Shown here in pieces: positions 11,178 to 24,214 of a stretch of DNA of 64,000 nt. Each line of letters opens with the position of its first letter. Positions within the stretch are counted from its first letter, which is position 1. Below the pieces are notes generated by a model, which made no database searches, had not been told where the DNA came from, and saw only the letters and a list, made by a program, of their open reading frames with translations. The position numbers and the translations under genes are program-made. Origin of the DNA: Archegozetes longisetosus (Eukaryota > Arthropoda > Arachnida > Sarcoptiformes > Trhypochthoniidae). Where the stretch lies: positions 1,948,001-2,012,000 of the forward strand of contig JAEMBT020000002.1 of NCBI GenBank assembly GCA_018873245.2, read 5' to 3'.

Positions 11178-14114
11178 ATGGATCGTCGCAATAGTAATCA
11201 AAGGGGTGAACAACAATGGGATCGTCGTGAGAGAGATCGCGGAGATTTCCAGCCATCTCGTGAATCGCGATCTAATACGAGTTATAATTTACATCCCGAA
11301 ACTCGGGGTGAAAGACACACTTCCAATGCAAATGTCAGACTATTATGTGAAACGCCTATTGATAGATCGTCAAAACTAACTAAATTTCCCAAAGGAAACG
11401 AAGGAGAAGATGATCCTTTGCCAATCATTGCCAACCATTATCCTCTGAAAATTGATTTAAAAAAGTACTATCACTACGAGATGGACATTAAAGTAGCTGA
11501 ACAAAGTGACAGTTCTGGTGCTGCCAGCGGTAATAGACGGCAGAAAACAAGAAAACTGGCTCAAAAAGAAAATTTTGAAGTCATTGAGGCTGTTAAAAAT
11601 CAATGGAATGATGTTTTTGGGAATAGAGTTTATGTTTTTGACGGTAAGAAAAGTATTCATACTGTAGAAAAACTTTCTATCGATGACGGACAAAAATTCG
11701 AACGTAATATAAACGTCAAGATTGACGGCTATAGAGAAAGCACGTATCAAGTTATCATTAAATTCGCTAATGAAGTCGATTTGAGTTTATTGGATCACTT
11801 TTATGAAGGAAGACTTATTGATGCAACATATGGACAACTTCAGAAAGTTTTACAAGTCTTAGAGATTATATTGCGTTACATTCCGTCACAAATGTATACA
11901 CCTGTCGGAAAATGGCTTTATTCAAAAGAAAATTTCCGACCAATTGGTAATAATGCAGTGATAGCTTTCGGTCATTACCAAACCGTCAATATCACTGAAT
12001 GTGGATTAACACTTGTTGTTGACCGAAATGCAACTCTTTTTCGGTCTTCTGGATCTCTCGTTGAGTTTATTGCTGAAACAGTTGGTATCAAACCCGAACA
12101 ACTAAAAACAAAAGTACTCAACGAGAATGAAATCAATAAAATTAATCGTCAATTACGCGGACTTCGCATATTTAATAAACATGTTAGAGACAGTAAACGT
12201 ATTGATACGTGCGACCAATTGATCTCTGAAAAAGCGAATGAATTCACGTTTGAAAGATAAAGAAATGATGGAAATGGGAGAAAGTCCATAACTGTTCAGG
12301 ACTACTTTTATCAAGAGTATAACATAACACTTGACTATCCAAATATTCCTCTGGTTCTATTAAAAAATGGAAACAAACTCCCTGTAGAGGTTTGTTATGT
12401 ATGTCCTGAACAGCCTTTGCCTAAAAAACTCGAAACCAATCGTTTAAAATAAATGATCGTCAGAGACTCAAATTCAATGAAACCTATCGAAAGATTTGGT
12501 TTCATTCACGATACGGTGATGAACATAATTAGCAAAAGTAAAGACTTATTGAAAGCGTTCGGTGTTCAAATCATTGAGAAACCGATTAAACTCAATGCTA
12601 GACAAATAATTCCACCTAAACTTAAAGGTTATCATAAAAGGTCAATGAAGGTGTTGATTTGAATAACTGGATATTTATAAATCTATCACCAAAAGTTAAG
12701 GATCAGATGCGAAGAGTAGAAAAATTTGTAAATGAAATGTGCAAATTCGCACATAATATGGGAATCACTATCAGAAATCCTTCCATCCTAAACGAAAACT
12801 ATGATTCAAAAACACTTGACCTGATCTATACTAGGGCTAAAGAAATTTGTCCCGATCTTCAGCTAATCATGTTTTGCATTCCTTCAACTGCTAATCGTGA
12901 TGATTGGGACTATTATGAAGATAACGACACAGATGAAGACAATTCAAGCTCTGGTATCTATGAACATATCAAGTCTTATGGAGATGTCAATTATGGGATT
13001 ATGACTCAATGTATAAGTGACGATAACCTGTTGGACATTCCGAGAGATATTTCGATAACTTATTGCTTAAGATTAATTGCAAACTCGATGGTAAGAATGT
13101 CATAATAAGTCCAAATTCAAGACTTCCAATCATGAATCACAATTTAATGATTGTTGGTGTCGATGTGACCCATCCCGGATCTAATACTTCTGGTAATGAT
13201 TCAAGAATTGTATCATCAATTGCAGCAGTCGTTGGTTCTTATGATAAAGACTTTATTAAATATAGAGCTGAAGTCAGAGTTCAACCAAAAAATAAATTAG
13301 AAGTAGTCGTAAACTTCAATATAATGATCTCTGATTACTGAAAAATTACAAGGCGTTTAATGGTAGATATCCTGAAAGTATTGTGATTTATCGCGATGGC
13401 GTTTCTGAGGGACAATACGATCAAGTATTGGATACTGAATGCAAACTTCTTTTCAAAGCGTGTAATCAACTGACACCTAATTATAAGCCAAAAGTGACAT
13501 ATTGTGTGGTAGTAAAAAGACATCACACGAGATTCATTACTTTTAATGAACAAACAGATGAAAGAACTGGTATACCAATTTTGAACATTCCCGCAGGAAC
13601 AGTAGTCGACACAACTGTTGTTAATCCTATGCATAGAGAGTCTTATCTGTGTTCACACAAAGGATTTCTTGTAAGTAATCTAATTATTTGGAGAGAACGA
13701 GTTAAGTGACTGTCTTTAGTGTTCACTTGAAATGTTTTCTGCATCGTCTTTATTTTTATTCAATAATTTCAATGAATGATTGTTTTAAAGGGCACAAGTC
13801 GTCCGACCAGATATGTTGTTCTCCGAGATGACAACAATATGAGCGCCGACGATAACCAAAAGCTCTCTTATTATCTTTGCTTTCTTTCTGGTCGCACAAC
13901 AAAATCGATTTCCATTCCTATTCCTGTACAATATGCAGACTTGGCCGCATATAGATTTAAATTTTATATCCTGACAAACAATATTGGAAGTGGTGGCACA
14001 ACAATCAATCAGACCGAGGAAGAAAGAGAAGCGCGAGAGTCGAGAGTCGCTCAACAGCTTAATCAACAGATTGTTGTTAACGATTCACTTAAGAATCGTT
14101 TCTATTATGGATAA
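11178..14114 (+). pseudogene. Argonaute (AGO clade), near complete but disrupted
   Basis: Encodes an Argonaute in order: Arg/Gln-rich N-terminus, N domain, linker 1 (HYQTVNITECGLTLVVDRNA), PAZ, MID and PIWI. PIWI motifs are GVDVTHP, YRDGVSEGQ, KRHHTRF, NIPAGTVVDT and YLCSHKG. A 120-bp intron (13671-13790, GTAAGT...TTTAAAG, phase 0) separates YLCSHKGFL from GTSRPTR and is in the usual conserved context. Breaks are in-frame TAA at 12258 and 12450 and frame changes near 12650, 13060 and 13330, each equivalent to loss of one base. The segments between them align without gaps in family motifs. The third visible catalytic-site position reads PVQYADLAAYRF, giving Asp where animal slicers normally have His. 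The family loads small RNAs and silences targets. This copy is probably a young pseudogene; sequencing errors are the alternative. The start is the ATG at 11178. Confidence 0.85.
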
Positions 14115-14687
14115 AAATTTTGATAATCTTATCTTTTATGCGTTTCATTATAAATGATAATAAAAAGGAATTTCTTATGTCAATTGACTCTTATATTATG
14201 ATTATATTCGAATTACTTTATCAATCCTTTTATTGGGCTCTAATGTTTGAAAAGTTATTTTGTGTTCTTATTATCATTGTTATTATAATATAACCGTGAA
14301 GTTCAGAAACACATAACAAATAATTATGTAACGATTGATAAATTTTCAATTTATATCTGACTTTTGAAAAATCTTTAAAAATAAATCTTATCTGCAATAA
14401 ATGAGTGTATGGATTATCTGAATTCTTTTACTATCAACCAGTAATCAACTGATGTGATCTGTTTTCAAATATTTATTATGTCGAATAAAACTTTGACTAA
14501 GGGCTTGAGTTTTTCAAAACTTTCGGCAATAGCTTCATCTGCAAATTAAGATATTTTTGAACTAAACATAAATCTTAGATTCAAAATTAACTTTCAACCT
14601 GAAAATTATTTGATAAATTGAAAAATTATTTCAAAATTTTAAAGATTAGTTTGATTTAAATTTCTATGGAACACTATGAGTGGCAGA
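14115..14687. other. Intergenic, no gene seen
   Basis: AT-rich sequence after the Argonaute stop codon. AATAAA-like words occur from about 14390 but no clear polyadenylation context can be assigned. No RNA gene, repeat or open frame of note. Confidence 0.5.
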
Positions 14688-15185
14688 TAGGGTGATTACA
14701 TGTCCTTCATAGTGCTGGACAGTCTTGCAAATCGGATCCTGTGTGCTGAAGAGGTATTATGCTGGACGCATTTGTCCTACATTTCATTAAATCTTAATAT
14801 TAAAATTTCACTTTCATCAGATTTAGTCTCCAAATACTTTTTCTAATGTCATATTGGTAAAACACTTATGGATAAATGAACGAAATAGAATGGATATTAA
14901 TTTAATTAAAGCAGAATTATATACAAGATTTAATTTTCAATGTTCTGTTCTGAATTTCATAATTTTTTTAAAAATAATACTCCTTTACTTAACGCTATTA
15001 AATCAGGTAAAAATATAGGTTCAGACATAAATAAGCAAGATGTAAATAATCTTTAAAAACTAATGTATGAAAAGTGTTTGAATATGTAAAATTAACATTG
15101 AGTTCAAAATGAAATTTTAAAAATTTACAAGGGGGCCCTTACATTTCTTCCCCTTCATTTTCGAAAAATATATGTGATCACCCTA
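14688..15185. mobile_element. Non-autonomous hAT element with 8-bp duplication
   Basis: 498 bp. The ends TAGGGTGATTACAT and ATGTGATCACCCTA are inverted repeats (13 of 14 alike). The flanks GTGGCAGA (14680-14687) and GTGGCAGA (15186-15193) are a perfect 8-bp target duplication, diagnostic of hAT elements. There is no transposase inside. A GTCCTTCATAGTGCTGGACA word near the left end could be a subterminal binding site. Confidence 0.8.
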
Positions 15186-15193
15186 GTGGCAGA

Positions 15194-18083
15194 TAATTTT
15201 CTTCATATCAAGTCGATCGTGTCACGAACTGTCTAATTATATAGTCAAAGAAGAGATTATCTACATTGTAGGCATCGTGTTCAAAATGTTCTTATTAGTA
15301 GAATAATCGCAACTTATGCCTTATTTTATGAATAGCTCTTATGCTGATTTTGATTTTCAGTTATTTCGAGTGTTTTGCTTTACTATTAGATTGTTAAATA
15401 GCTATTATTTGTAAGCAAATGTCATATTAACTAATGAGTAGAGCAAAACGAATGTTCGAATTTATCTAATATAAGTGATATCAGAAATCGTATTTTTATT
15501 GAATTAATAAACGAGTTTTAGGCCTTGTTAGCTAAAAGTTGTACAATATAAGAATGTTAATAAACCATTCTTTGTCATAAAAACTTTTCTTAAGACCTAA
15601 AGAATCTATTGATTAAGTGAATGATAAAAATTGAATACAAACTTAAAGACAATATTAAAGTTTAGTGTTGTTGTCAGGTCTTATGATTTAATGATTAAAT
15701 TTTTGCATGTCAATTCATTAATACGATAAGCTAAAAGTGTAATCATCAATTAACTTGCTTCTTATTGTTCAGCTTCAATTGTTTGGTCTTAAGTTGCTCC
15801 TTTTTTTACTCTGTAGTCTTTGTGTAAGTTTCTTAAGAGAACATTATCAAAGTCAACACCTTATTGCCCAAAATCGATTTACAGCTCGAATAAGAAATTT
15901 TTTATTCATTGTAGAGAGAATTTTCTTTCTAGATCGTAGGATTGTATTATTATATAATAAGTTTTGGATGGTCAAATACTTATAGTTCAAGTATTTACGT
16001 AATTGCTAATCCGAGATTATTTCAACAGATATTGAAGTTAAATAACTAAATGTGACTAAAGTATTTACACTATTTAGGTTTATTGAATCGTGAGTTAATT
16101 TTGACAAAGTTTTCCATCCACGAATTCAAAATTAATTTAACTGATTCTGAGAAAAATTAGTTAAATTTGATGTCACTTTCTCAATAAGAACCTCTCACTT
16201 ACTTTTTCTGCTTAATTACGATTTATTATGTTAATTCTCAACAAAATAATAAATAAATACTCAATAGAAAATTATTATAAGAAAATACAAGGAAAAAAGT
16301 TTAAAACTTTAAGCACTCTATCAAAATGTTAATAAACAAAACTTTATTGAGAGATAATAATCGTTATGTCGGTACTAAATTTATCGCTTTCTCTCGAGAA
16401 AAAACCCGAAAAATGATGTCTTATTCTAATTACAGCATAAAAATGAATGGCACGTAAAAATGTATAGCTCTATTCGATGTTATATTGAATTACATAATGA
16501 AAGTACTAAAGATGAATGCTTATTTCTCGCAAACTTAATAGCCTTTCTGGTAAACAGCAGATGCTTTTCAAGTGTTACACTTGGATTGATGCCAATTGCA
16601 TCCGAAACTTTATACTTTTTTTCGTCTCTTATCTCTTATATCAATGTCTGAATAATATCTATTAATTAACTTCTTTTTATAATTTAGTCCTAAAATTCAT
16701 ATCATCTAATACTTGATCAAAAATATTTTATTCTGACATTCAGTTGAAGATAATTAGATTGAAACATTCTTGATCAACTTCCTCACTTTCAAATTATTTT
16801 TAGTTTTTTTAGACAACGTATGTGCCTAGTAGTACTTCTGTTTGAAAATTGGATGCAATCAATTACAGCTATTGGTATTTCCGCATTCATCAAGTTATTG
16901 TTTATCATTCCCAAAATATTTTAAACAATACATCATTTTAAAAGGAAATATTTACAAAAAGAATCTATTTTTATTTCATTGATTCTCACGAAGTGTTTTA
17001 TGTATCACGAGTTAATCTAATCACGCATTTGTTGATTAAGAAAAAACACTTTTTTCTCATAATTTTTCCGAAGTATATAAGAGATAAACTTTTTTAGCTG
17101 AAAATAATGATATAAATTGAAGTTAGAGAAGAAAATGTGATGATTAGCAGAAATATGAGTAACATTAAAAATAAAAAGATTGTATTCAATTCATGAAATT
17201 CAAGGCTTTGCAAGCATAATCAAGATTTATATAAATATAAATTAATAAATAAAGTTTCTATTAGTTGAAGAATTAACGCAAACTCGAAATAAGAAACATA
17301 GAAATTAAAAAATGATTATCTTGGGGTGAACGCGGGATAAGTGGGCGAGTGGAGGGCAGAGAGAGGAAGGGAGGATGAGAGAATGACAGAGAGATTATAA
17401 TAATTATTTCCACTAATTGGTACTGATGTTAGATTAGACTTGAGGATATGCTAAACAGCATATGTTGTAGTGATGTGTTTATTATATAATAAACGCCACT
17501 CTAGATAGTAGTGATGATAGAGGATTATAATCATGTGACCTGAAAAGGCAGTTTTGCTAAAGAACTTTCTCTATTGACATGACAACCAAACTGAAAATAG
17601 TATTTAAAGTGACGCCAACCCTCGTTATTAGACGATGCTTTTAGACCAGAGTGATAGCTCTTAAGAGAGAAAGTTATGAAGAGAGCAAATAGAAAATAAG
17701 TTGTTATATATGTTCGAAAGGCAAAACTCAATAGTTATTTAGATTATTAGGTTTTGCTGCAGTTTGCTCGATATGATAAGAATTTAGGTCAAAATTGTTT
17801 ATTTCTGGTCGGATCTATTGGAAGGATAGAAGAGTTTTTAGAAGAACCTTTTTCCAAATAGAGTGACATTTTTTCGAAAGGATGCAGTTTTCAAGAGTAA
17901 GCTCACAACTAATGTGAAAACTGTTCTATAAGTTCATTATCTCTCAAATAAATTGTTCAAAAAATGGACTCATTCACTTTGAAAAGTTTTTTAATTTTTC
18001 GCAAATATATTTAAAATGTTATGATATTTTGAATAATTAACTTTTGGGTGCATTAGAAAATATTTTGGAATTTAGAACAATAT
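15194..18083. other. Long intergenic region without recognised genes
   Basis: AT-rich. Short open frames (15755-15985, 16460-16651 on plus; 17531-17731 on minus) do not match any family I know and lack convincing starts. The minus frame at 17531-17731 has a hydrophobic start followed by a Cys-containing tail, but its first codon is TTG. A purine-rich G/A tract of about 70 bp lies at 17325-17395. Confidence 0.45.
17325..17395. repeat. Purine-rich low-complexity tract
   Basis: Mostly G and A on the plus strand (GGAGGGCAGAGAGAGGAAGG and similar), unlike the AT-rich surroundings. It is a simple low-complexity tract, ~690 bp upstream of the gene at 18084. Some such tracts act as promoters or nucleosome-free sites, but nothing here shows that. 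Confidence 0.7.
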
Positions 18084-20726
18084 ATGCTATTTACAACAAT
18101 GCTATTAATAATACTATTCATAATAACTATCAATAGCATTGATGGCATGAAAGTTCGCATGAATGAGCCAACAATTAAGATCTATGACAACAGTAACCTA
18201 ACCATCGTCTGTAAGACTGAACTATCACCAGAATCACCACCAGATCTATCATTGAGTGTGAGAGCGCGAATGGTTTTAACATTTTTGACAATACCAAGAA
18301 GTGGACAATTACATCAAGTCAATGGTGTATTGCATTGTGACCCATTAAGAACTAAATGTGAGAGTGAGTTCAATATCGCGGTTTCTTGTATTAGAGCGAG
18401 AATCAATATATCATTACCTATTGATACAATTGAGTCCGCGTGTCAATTAGTCGATGATCATATCTGCTCTCATCAGTGGTTACAGCAACACAGAGGAGAT
18501 TGTTTTGCTTTAGGCAGAGTTACGATTATTAAAGGTTTGGATCAATTTTTCTTGTCATGCCTGATATTTTCTGATTTTATGCGCAAAGTTTTCGATTAAT
18601 CTAGAGTTGAATAATGTTATAATGAAGAAGCATCTGGTTTTTTGAACATTTCTAAAAGTTTTCTCTTCAGATAATATTCTGATTTTTATTTTTATTCTTT
18701 AATTTGATGATGAATTGTGATCAGAAGCTTTAGTGATCTCCCATTAGATTTAATTATTGAATGTAAACTGAGTACTAGGATTTAATAAGAAGTCGAGCGC
18801 TATTGAGATCTTGAACTCTGTATACCTTGAAAGCTCCTATAAGTATTCGTCACAGAATTCATTAACCTTTAAAGACAGTTAACTTCTTAAGACTTCTATT
18901 AAATATTTATCTCCTGCTTCTAACTCAATCACTAAACCTTTTACTCGACAAACTTGAGAATTGAGAAATATATGTTTAGCATATGTTTAATTATCACTAC
19001 CAGTTGTATAAATAATTGGATCTAAAATCTGGATCACTTAATGTAAATAAGATTCAGTTTTATTAATATATCCATAAAGTCACGCTTTCCATAAGCGAAT
19101 CAAAACATATTTAAAAGTAGTTTCATAAATATGTTATCATTTGTCGACACATTTGAGCACATTTTGCCAATTATATACTTTAATCCTAAAGTGATTTACT
19201 AATTTTACCAGTAAAAATATACAGATATGACTTTTGAGTTATTTCAAACATAAGTTTTTAAGACCTTTTCAACAAGCTTTAAAGCAGTAAAAGCTGTAAT
19301 GGTGTTATTTTGATAATTATTTGGTTAAATAACTTTTTGTTGAGAGCTAGATTTAAATTCTGTCACTTTTAGATAATTTGTCTCAATCCAAAAGACTGGG
19401 ACTTTGAACATGACGTATAGCAATGATCCTTCGTTATTATTGGTAATAATTTGTTGTTTCAAGTACTTTTATATGAAGATTAATTACACCATTGATTGCT
19501 GAATTTATTGAGCTACAACAAGGTCTAAAGTTGTCAGTCGACAAAGCTAATTTCTTTAAAATAAATCACTTTAAAGCTATCACTGAATCCTTTTAGTTTC
19601 TAGTTGAAAATCTTGAAAATCTCACAAAACATGCATCTCATAAGAAATTAACAATTATTAGATTCGATATCAGTTTCTAAATTGTTTTATCTAAAACTTG
19701 ATAGCCATATATAGAACGTGTAATTATATAAACGACGAACAAATGATAGGATTATTCTAAACAATTGCTAATAAGCTTTGTTTGGTTACACAGCAAAAGC
19801 AATAAGTTCTTAACATCCTGCAGTAAATTACCATTTATTTTGTTAATTATCTAAATAAAAGCCACATGAATAACAATATGAGGTCATAAAATATTAATAA
19901 ACTCAGACATATATAATAAACGATGAGAGAAAAGATCGAAACACTACTCAAGTAATAAATCAACGTTTTATTATTTCATAACTCTAAGTAGGTTTATGAA
20001 AGTACCATTCAATCTTAGAATAAGAACTTTTCAAGCTTCAAAATTTGGTTCAAATTGAAAAGACAGTTTATATATCTTAGTTTTAGTTTTTTAAATTAAG
20101 AATTTAGGTTCAAATTAATAAAATTTTTCAATTCTTTATCACTGTTTTTAAGAGGTTGAAATTTTAGTTTAATAATAGTTTTGAAAAAAGTGAATCAGGC
20201 TCCAACTAATAGTTTTTCAAAATGTGAAAAGCGTGTACAAATTGTGAAAATAGTCTAAGACTCGACTCAAGTTATATTAGACTTTTAGAAATTGATAAAA
20301 CTTTATATTAAGGAATCTCAATTAAAGCTTTTTTCAACTTAAAAATTAGGTCCAAAATTAGGCGAGTCATGTATTTTTGCGAATAGCTCTATCGAGCAAT
20401 TGCTTCCATGCGCTGAACACCAGTATTGTGACACTAATTATGGTATTTGTCAATGTAAGCAACACTATAGGCCTATGAATAATACCTGTATCGATTATGA
20501 CCATAAATCGGATTCATTAAATCTATTATCATCGACAACATCATCGTCAACATCATCGACACAGTCGCCAGTTATGCCTACCATTTCGGAAGAGACGCAG
20601 AAAAAGTCTAATAAGAGTACTTCGAAAGCTTTGGTTATATTTTTATTAATTGTTGCGATTCTTTTGTGTATTGCGTTAGCAGTCGTCGTCATTTGGAGGT
20701 ATTTCAAGACTTTTTACTACTTTTAA
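18084..20726 (+). CDS. Two-exon secreted/type I membrane protein with Cys-rich EB/EGF-like module
   Basis: Exons 18084-18534 and 20362-20726 join in phase 1 (AAAG/GTTTGG...TTAG/GCGAG) and give 271 residues. Residues 1-22 form a signal peptide (MLLIILFIITINSIDG). An ectodomain with about nine cysteines follows. The second exon continues KGESCIFANSS and then a compact Cys module (CAEHQYC, CQCKQHY, C), like EB or EGF-like repeats of arthropod surface proteins. Next come a Ser/Thr-rich stalk and one membrane segment (ALVIFLLIVAILLCIALAVV), with a short tail. The last codons contain AG/GTATTT, a possible further donor, so the cytoplasmic tail could be longer. The intron is 1.8 kb and shows no element. 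I do not recognise the family; a cell-surface or adhesion role is only inference. Confidence 0.7.
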
Positions 20727-23700
20727 GGCAAATATAATTTCAATAATATTTTACCTATAAACTGCTGCTTCGCTAATAATGACTTATATCTTTTTTCTCG
20801 CTCTAACTTTTAGTCAAAATTGAATAAAAAGGTATACAAAAAATGTTTTAACTTTGATCAATAAAGTTTTTTGAACTTTTCTCGTGAGCTTTTGGAGGAT
20901 ACTCTATTTTTATCAGAAGATTATCAAAAAACTAATCTATGCATGACAATTAGTCTTAAATATCAAACTTAATGAAACTTAGAAAAAGTTATTTTGATAT
21001 TTCTGGCTTCAGAACAAATGAATATATTTTTATATTTAATTATGTATAAGTTAGTTGGCAATTGGCAATAAAAATAGATTAAGACATGCTCTCAATTAAA
21101 TACTTAAAAAGCTAGTCATTGATAATAATGAGGTCTAGTTACCAATTAAACTAACATCTAGTCAAAATTAAGCAAAACTTTTACCAAATTATTTTCTATT
21201 AAGTTACAGTCGAAATAGGAATCGTTTGGTTGCAGTCGGATCTGATTGATTGTCATAAGTCGTACTACCCTTGTTGTTGAGGAAGAATGAGATTCACTAA
21301 AATATATGAAGGACAACAATGATTAATGTTTGGATAATAAATGACTATTAAGTAGATAATAGACTGGATTGTGGCCAAAAACGTGTCTGTGATTTATATT
21401 TTTGTTTCTCTCCCTCCTCCTCCTCCTCCTCTCTCTCTCTCCTCATGTGTTCAAATCATTTAATATAAGAGAAAGCTTTAATATATATCAATAGTAATTG
21501 TATTATATTTAACATATATATATATAAGTGAAAAGTTGATTGAATTATAGGAAATGCCTTGAATTCAGAATTTATGACTATCTAGATATGTATACAAATT
21601 ATTAGCCGTAAAAATGTATAAACATTTTTTTCTCAAATTGAATGCTGACCTCAATTAGAATTAATAAATATTAATATTGTTTGCTCTCTTTATTCAAAGA
21701 TAATTATATCAAATAAAAAAATACGCTTAAGAAATATGCAATAATTTACAACATAAAGGGCTCAAAGCCTAGTAATAAGTATTAGCTAATTATAGAAAAA
21801 GTTTTGTTTCACATTCAAGTTGAAGTACTTTTGAAATAGAGTTTACATTTGTGTTCAGTACAGTTTAATATGTTTACTAAGAATTACAACTTTTATATTT
21901 GAGAAGCGAATCAATGAGTTTATTATGTTTCGCAGTTAAGAAGGCATTGAAAAGTTGAAGTGAAACCACTTTTAGTGCTTCGAGAGAGACAGTGAACACT
22001 AGTTTCTCAGACTTTAGATAATCTGATGCACTGTTTAGGCCCAGTTCCCATATCAGTTGGAATACAAAAATAAACGTCTCAATGAATTGCTTTCTGTTTA
22101 ACTATGTTTTTGAGAGAATATAGATTTTGCAATCAAACTAGATGATCTATTTTTCTCTCTATTTAAATAAACATCAAATTAAAGTTCTTTTAAAAGTATT
22201 TTAGTCCAATTATTCAAAAATTTGTTGCTGTCAAATTATTTATCGATTGCATTGTAAAGAATGTGAGAAAACAATTTTTTAATATCCAGTTCGGCAAAAT
22301 TGCCTATCTATTTATGCACAACATATAATTTCTATTGGTAAATAAAAATTTTCTGAATTTCACATGGTTGGAACAGAAAAAGTTATACTTTTTAAGCTTA
22401 AGTTAATGCAACGCATTGGAACCAATGATTACGAGCGCATAATTATTAGCATGTATTCCTATTGAAGTTGAAGTCAATTTTTAGTCAAAAATAGAAAATA
22501 TTCTAAATATTTTCTACTGATTAAGTGAAAACTTGCGAGTTAGCAGACTCTTGAGTACTGAGCTTATCAATGATTATTAAACATACTCATCTTTTGTAGA
22601 AGTGTAATATTTATGACCGCATTTCAGAGGAAATTAAAATCTTATTAATCATCTGATAAGAGAAATTCGTATGCAGAGCTTAGTGTTTGTAGGCGGATAT
22701 TTGTTTATCAAATTTATGGATAGAAAATATAAGAAAATGAATCATCTATTCTTTGAAATTATTTTTAAATGAATTTTTGAGAACAATTTTTAATGAAAGG
22801 AATGTATTCAATTTATACTTAATATCTTTTAGTGATTCGTTATTAGTACATGTGAACTCATAGAAGTTATCATAAAGATGTGGAGTGTCCCCAAGTCTCA
22901 TTAATCCTGTCAAGAGATACCCATTCAAAGGATATGATATTCAAGCTTTGATATATTGACTGATTTGAATAGATCTACAAGTTATAAAAGTTGACATATA
23001 TTTTAAGAGTTTGCCATGTCCATCAGCCTGTAATACAATTTTTAATTAGAAAAACAATTAAATAATAACTTTATATTAACTTTATCCGGTTACTAATCGC
23101 ACATTTCTCGAAAACCTATTGTACCAATAAATGTAATTTTTTCTTAGTAATACAATTTTTAAAATTTACTTATTAATTGATATTTTTCTAATTAAATGAC
23201 AAATTCAATTACAGATAAGTTTTCAGAAAAATTGTTAGGTTTCTCGTTAAAATATTTATTGAACTTAATATTTCTCAATATTGTGAAACTAACTTCTGAA
23301 TGCAATCTATAAACTGCTTTATATTAAAAATTAAATTAATTTGAAAGTTATGACTAAAGTTATGAATCAAAAACATTTCAAAGGTTTACTCTCTTTTGAG
23401 GTTAGCAAGTTTTAGATTAACTTTGAAATAAATTATTGTTGCAATCAATAGTAGGTTTCAAGTTATTTATAAGGATTCAAAAATTAGTTTATAATAAATA
23501 TTTAAAAGTAAATTTGTTTTACTGAAAACTCTTAAGTTTCAGTTTGAAGGCTTCATTAAAGTTGATAATTAAAGCTTTTCAGCCAGTTAAAAGGTTTATA
23601 TATATATTTTTTATCAAAGTGGTTGAACAATATCTTGTGACAGAGTATTCTGATCGAAGGTGGTCAACAATTAATTTTTAAATTTATCTAATAATTCCCT

Positions 23701-24214
23701 TATCGACTTGTGCAAAACTTATTGTCAAAATTGTACTATCTTTACACATAGTACAATTTATGCATAGTGAAAGTCTCATTTTCTGGTAGTGTTGCTTGCT
23801 CCTTCAAATTGTTAACATTATTTTATTTGAATATTTTGTTTATGAACTATAATGCTTCAGGTCATGACTTCATAATGAAGTTGAAAGACTTTGATTAGTC
23901 AGAAATTAAAACTATTTAAAAATTAATTTGAATGCCTTATTTCATGAATATCCAGTCATTCACGAAACACATGAACTACAACTCATTTGATTGTCTACTA
24001 TTTAAAAATTTTTGACTTAAAGATATTCTATTTCTTGATTTATATTGGATTAGAATTATGCAATGCTAGCAAAATTTATTTTAGTCTGAGTTATAAACAA
24101 TGACCAATTGATCTTCAATATGAATTTCTTTAGAGAAGCCAAGAATTTACACTTTACATTTCTACAATTAAAATTATTAATACAATATTAATATTATTTA
24201 TGCAATTGAGTTGC
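20727..24214. other. Long intergenic region, only microsatellites seen
   Basis: No gene, RNA or clear transposon could be supported. A pyrimidine tract (CTCCTCCTCC... then CTCTCTCTCT) occupies 21405-21445, and a short (AT)n run lies near 21512-21526. Minus-strand frame 22746-22928 has no recognisable content. Confidence 0.5.
21405..21445. repeat. Microsatellite (CCT)n/(CT)n
   Basis: Pyrimidine-only run of TCC units followed by CT units on the plus strand. Simple sequence, likely length-variable. Confidence 0.9.

Noticed and set aside
12258-12452. Reassignment of TAA to an amino acid to explain the in-frame Argonaute stops
   Set aside because: All other intact genes here end normally at TAA or TGA, and the same Argonaute also has frameshifts, so decay or sequencing error is simpler.
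13335-13634. Minus-strand 99-codon frame opposite the Argonaute
   Set aside because: Antisense to the PIWI motifs YRDGVSEGQ and KRHHTRF, hence a shadow frame.
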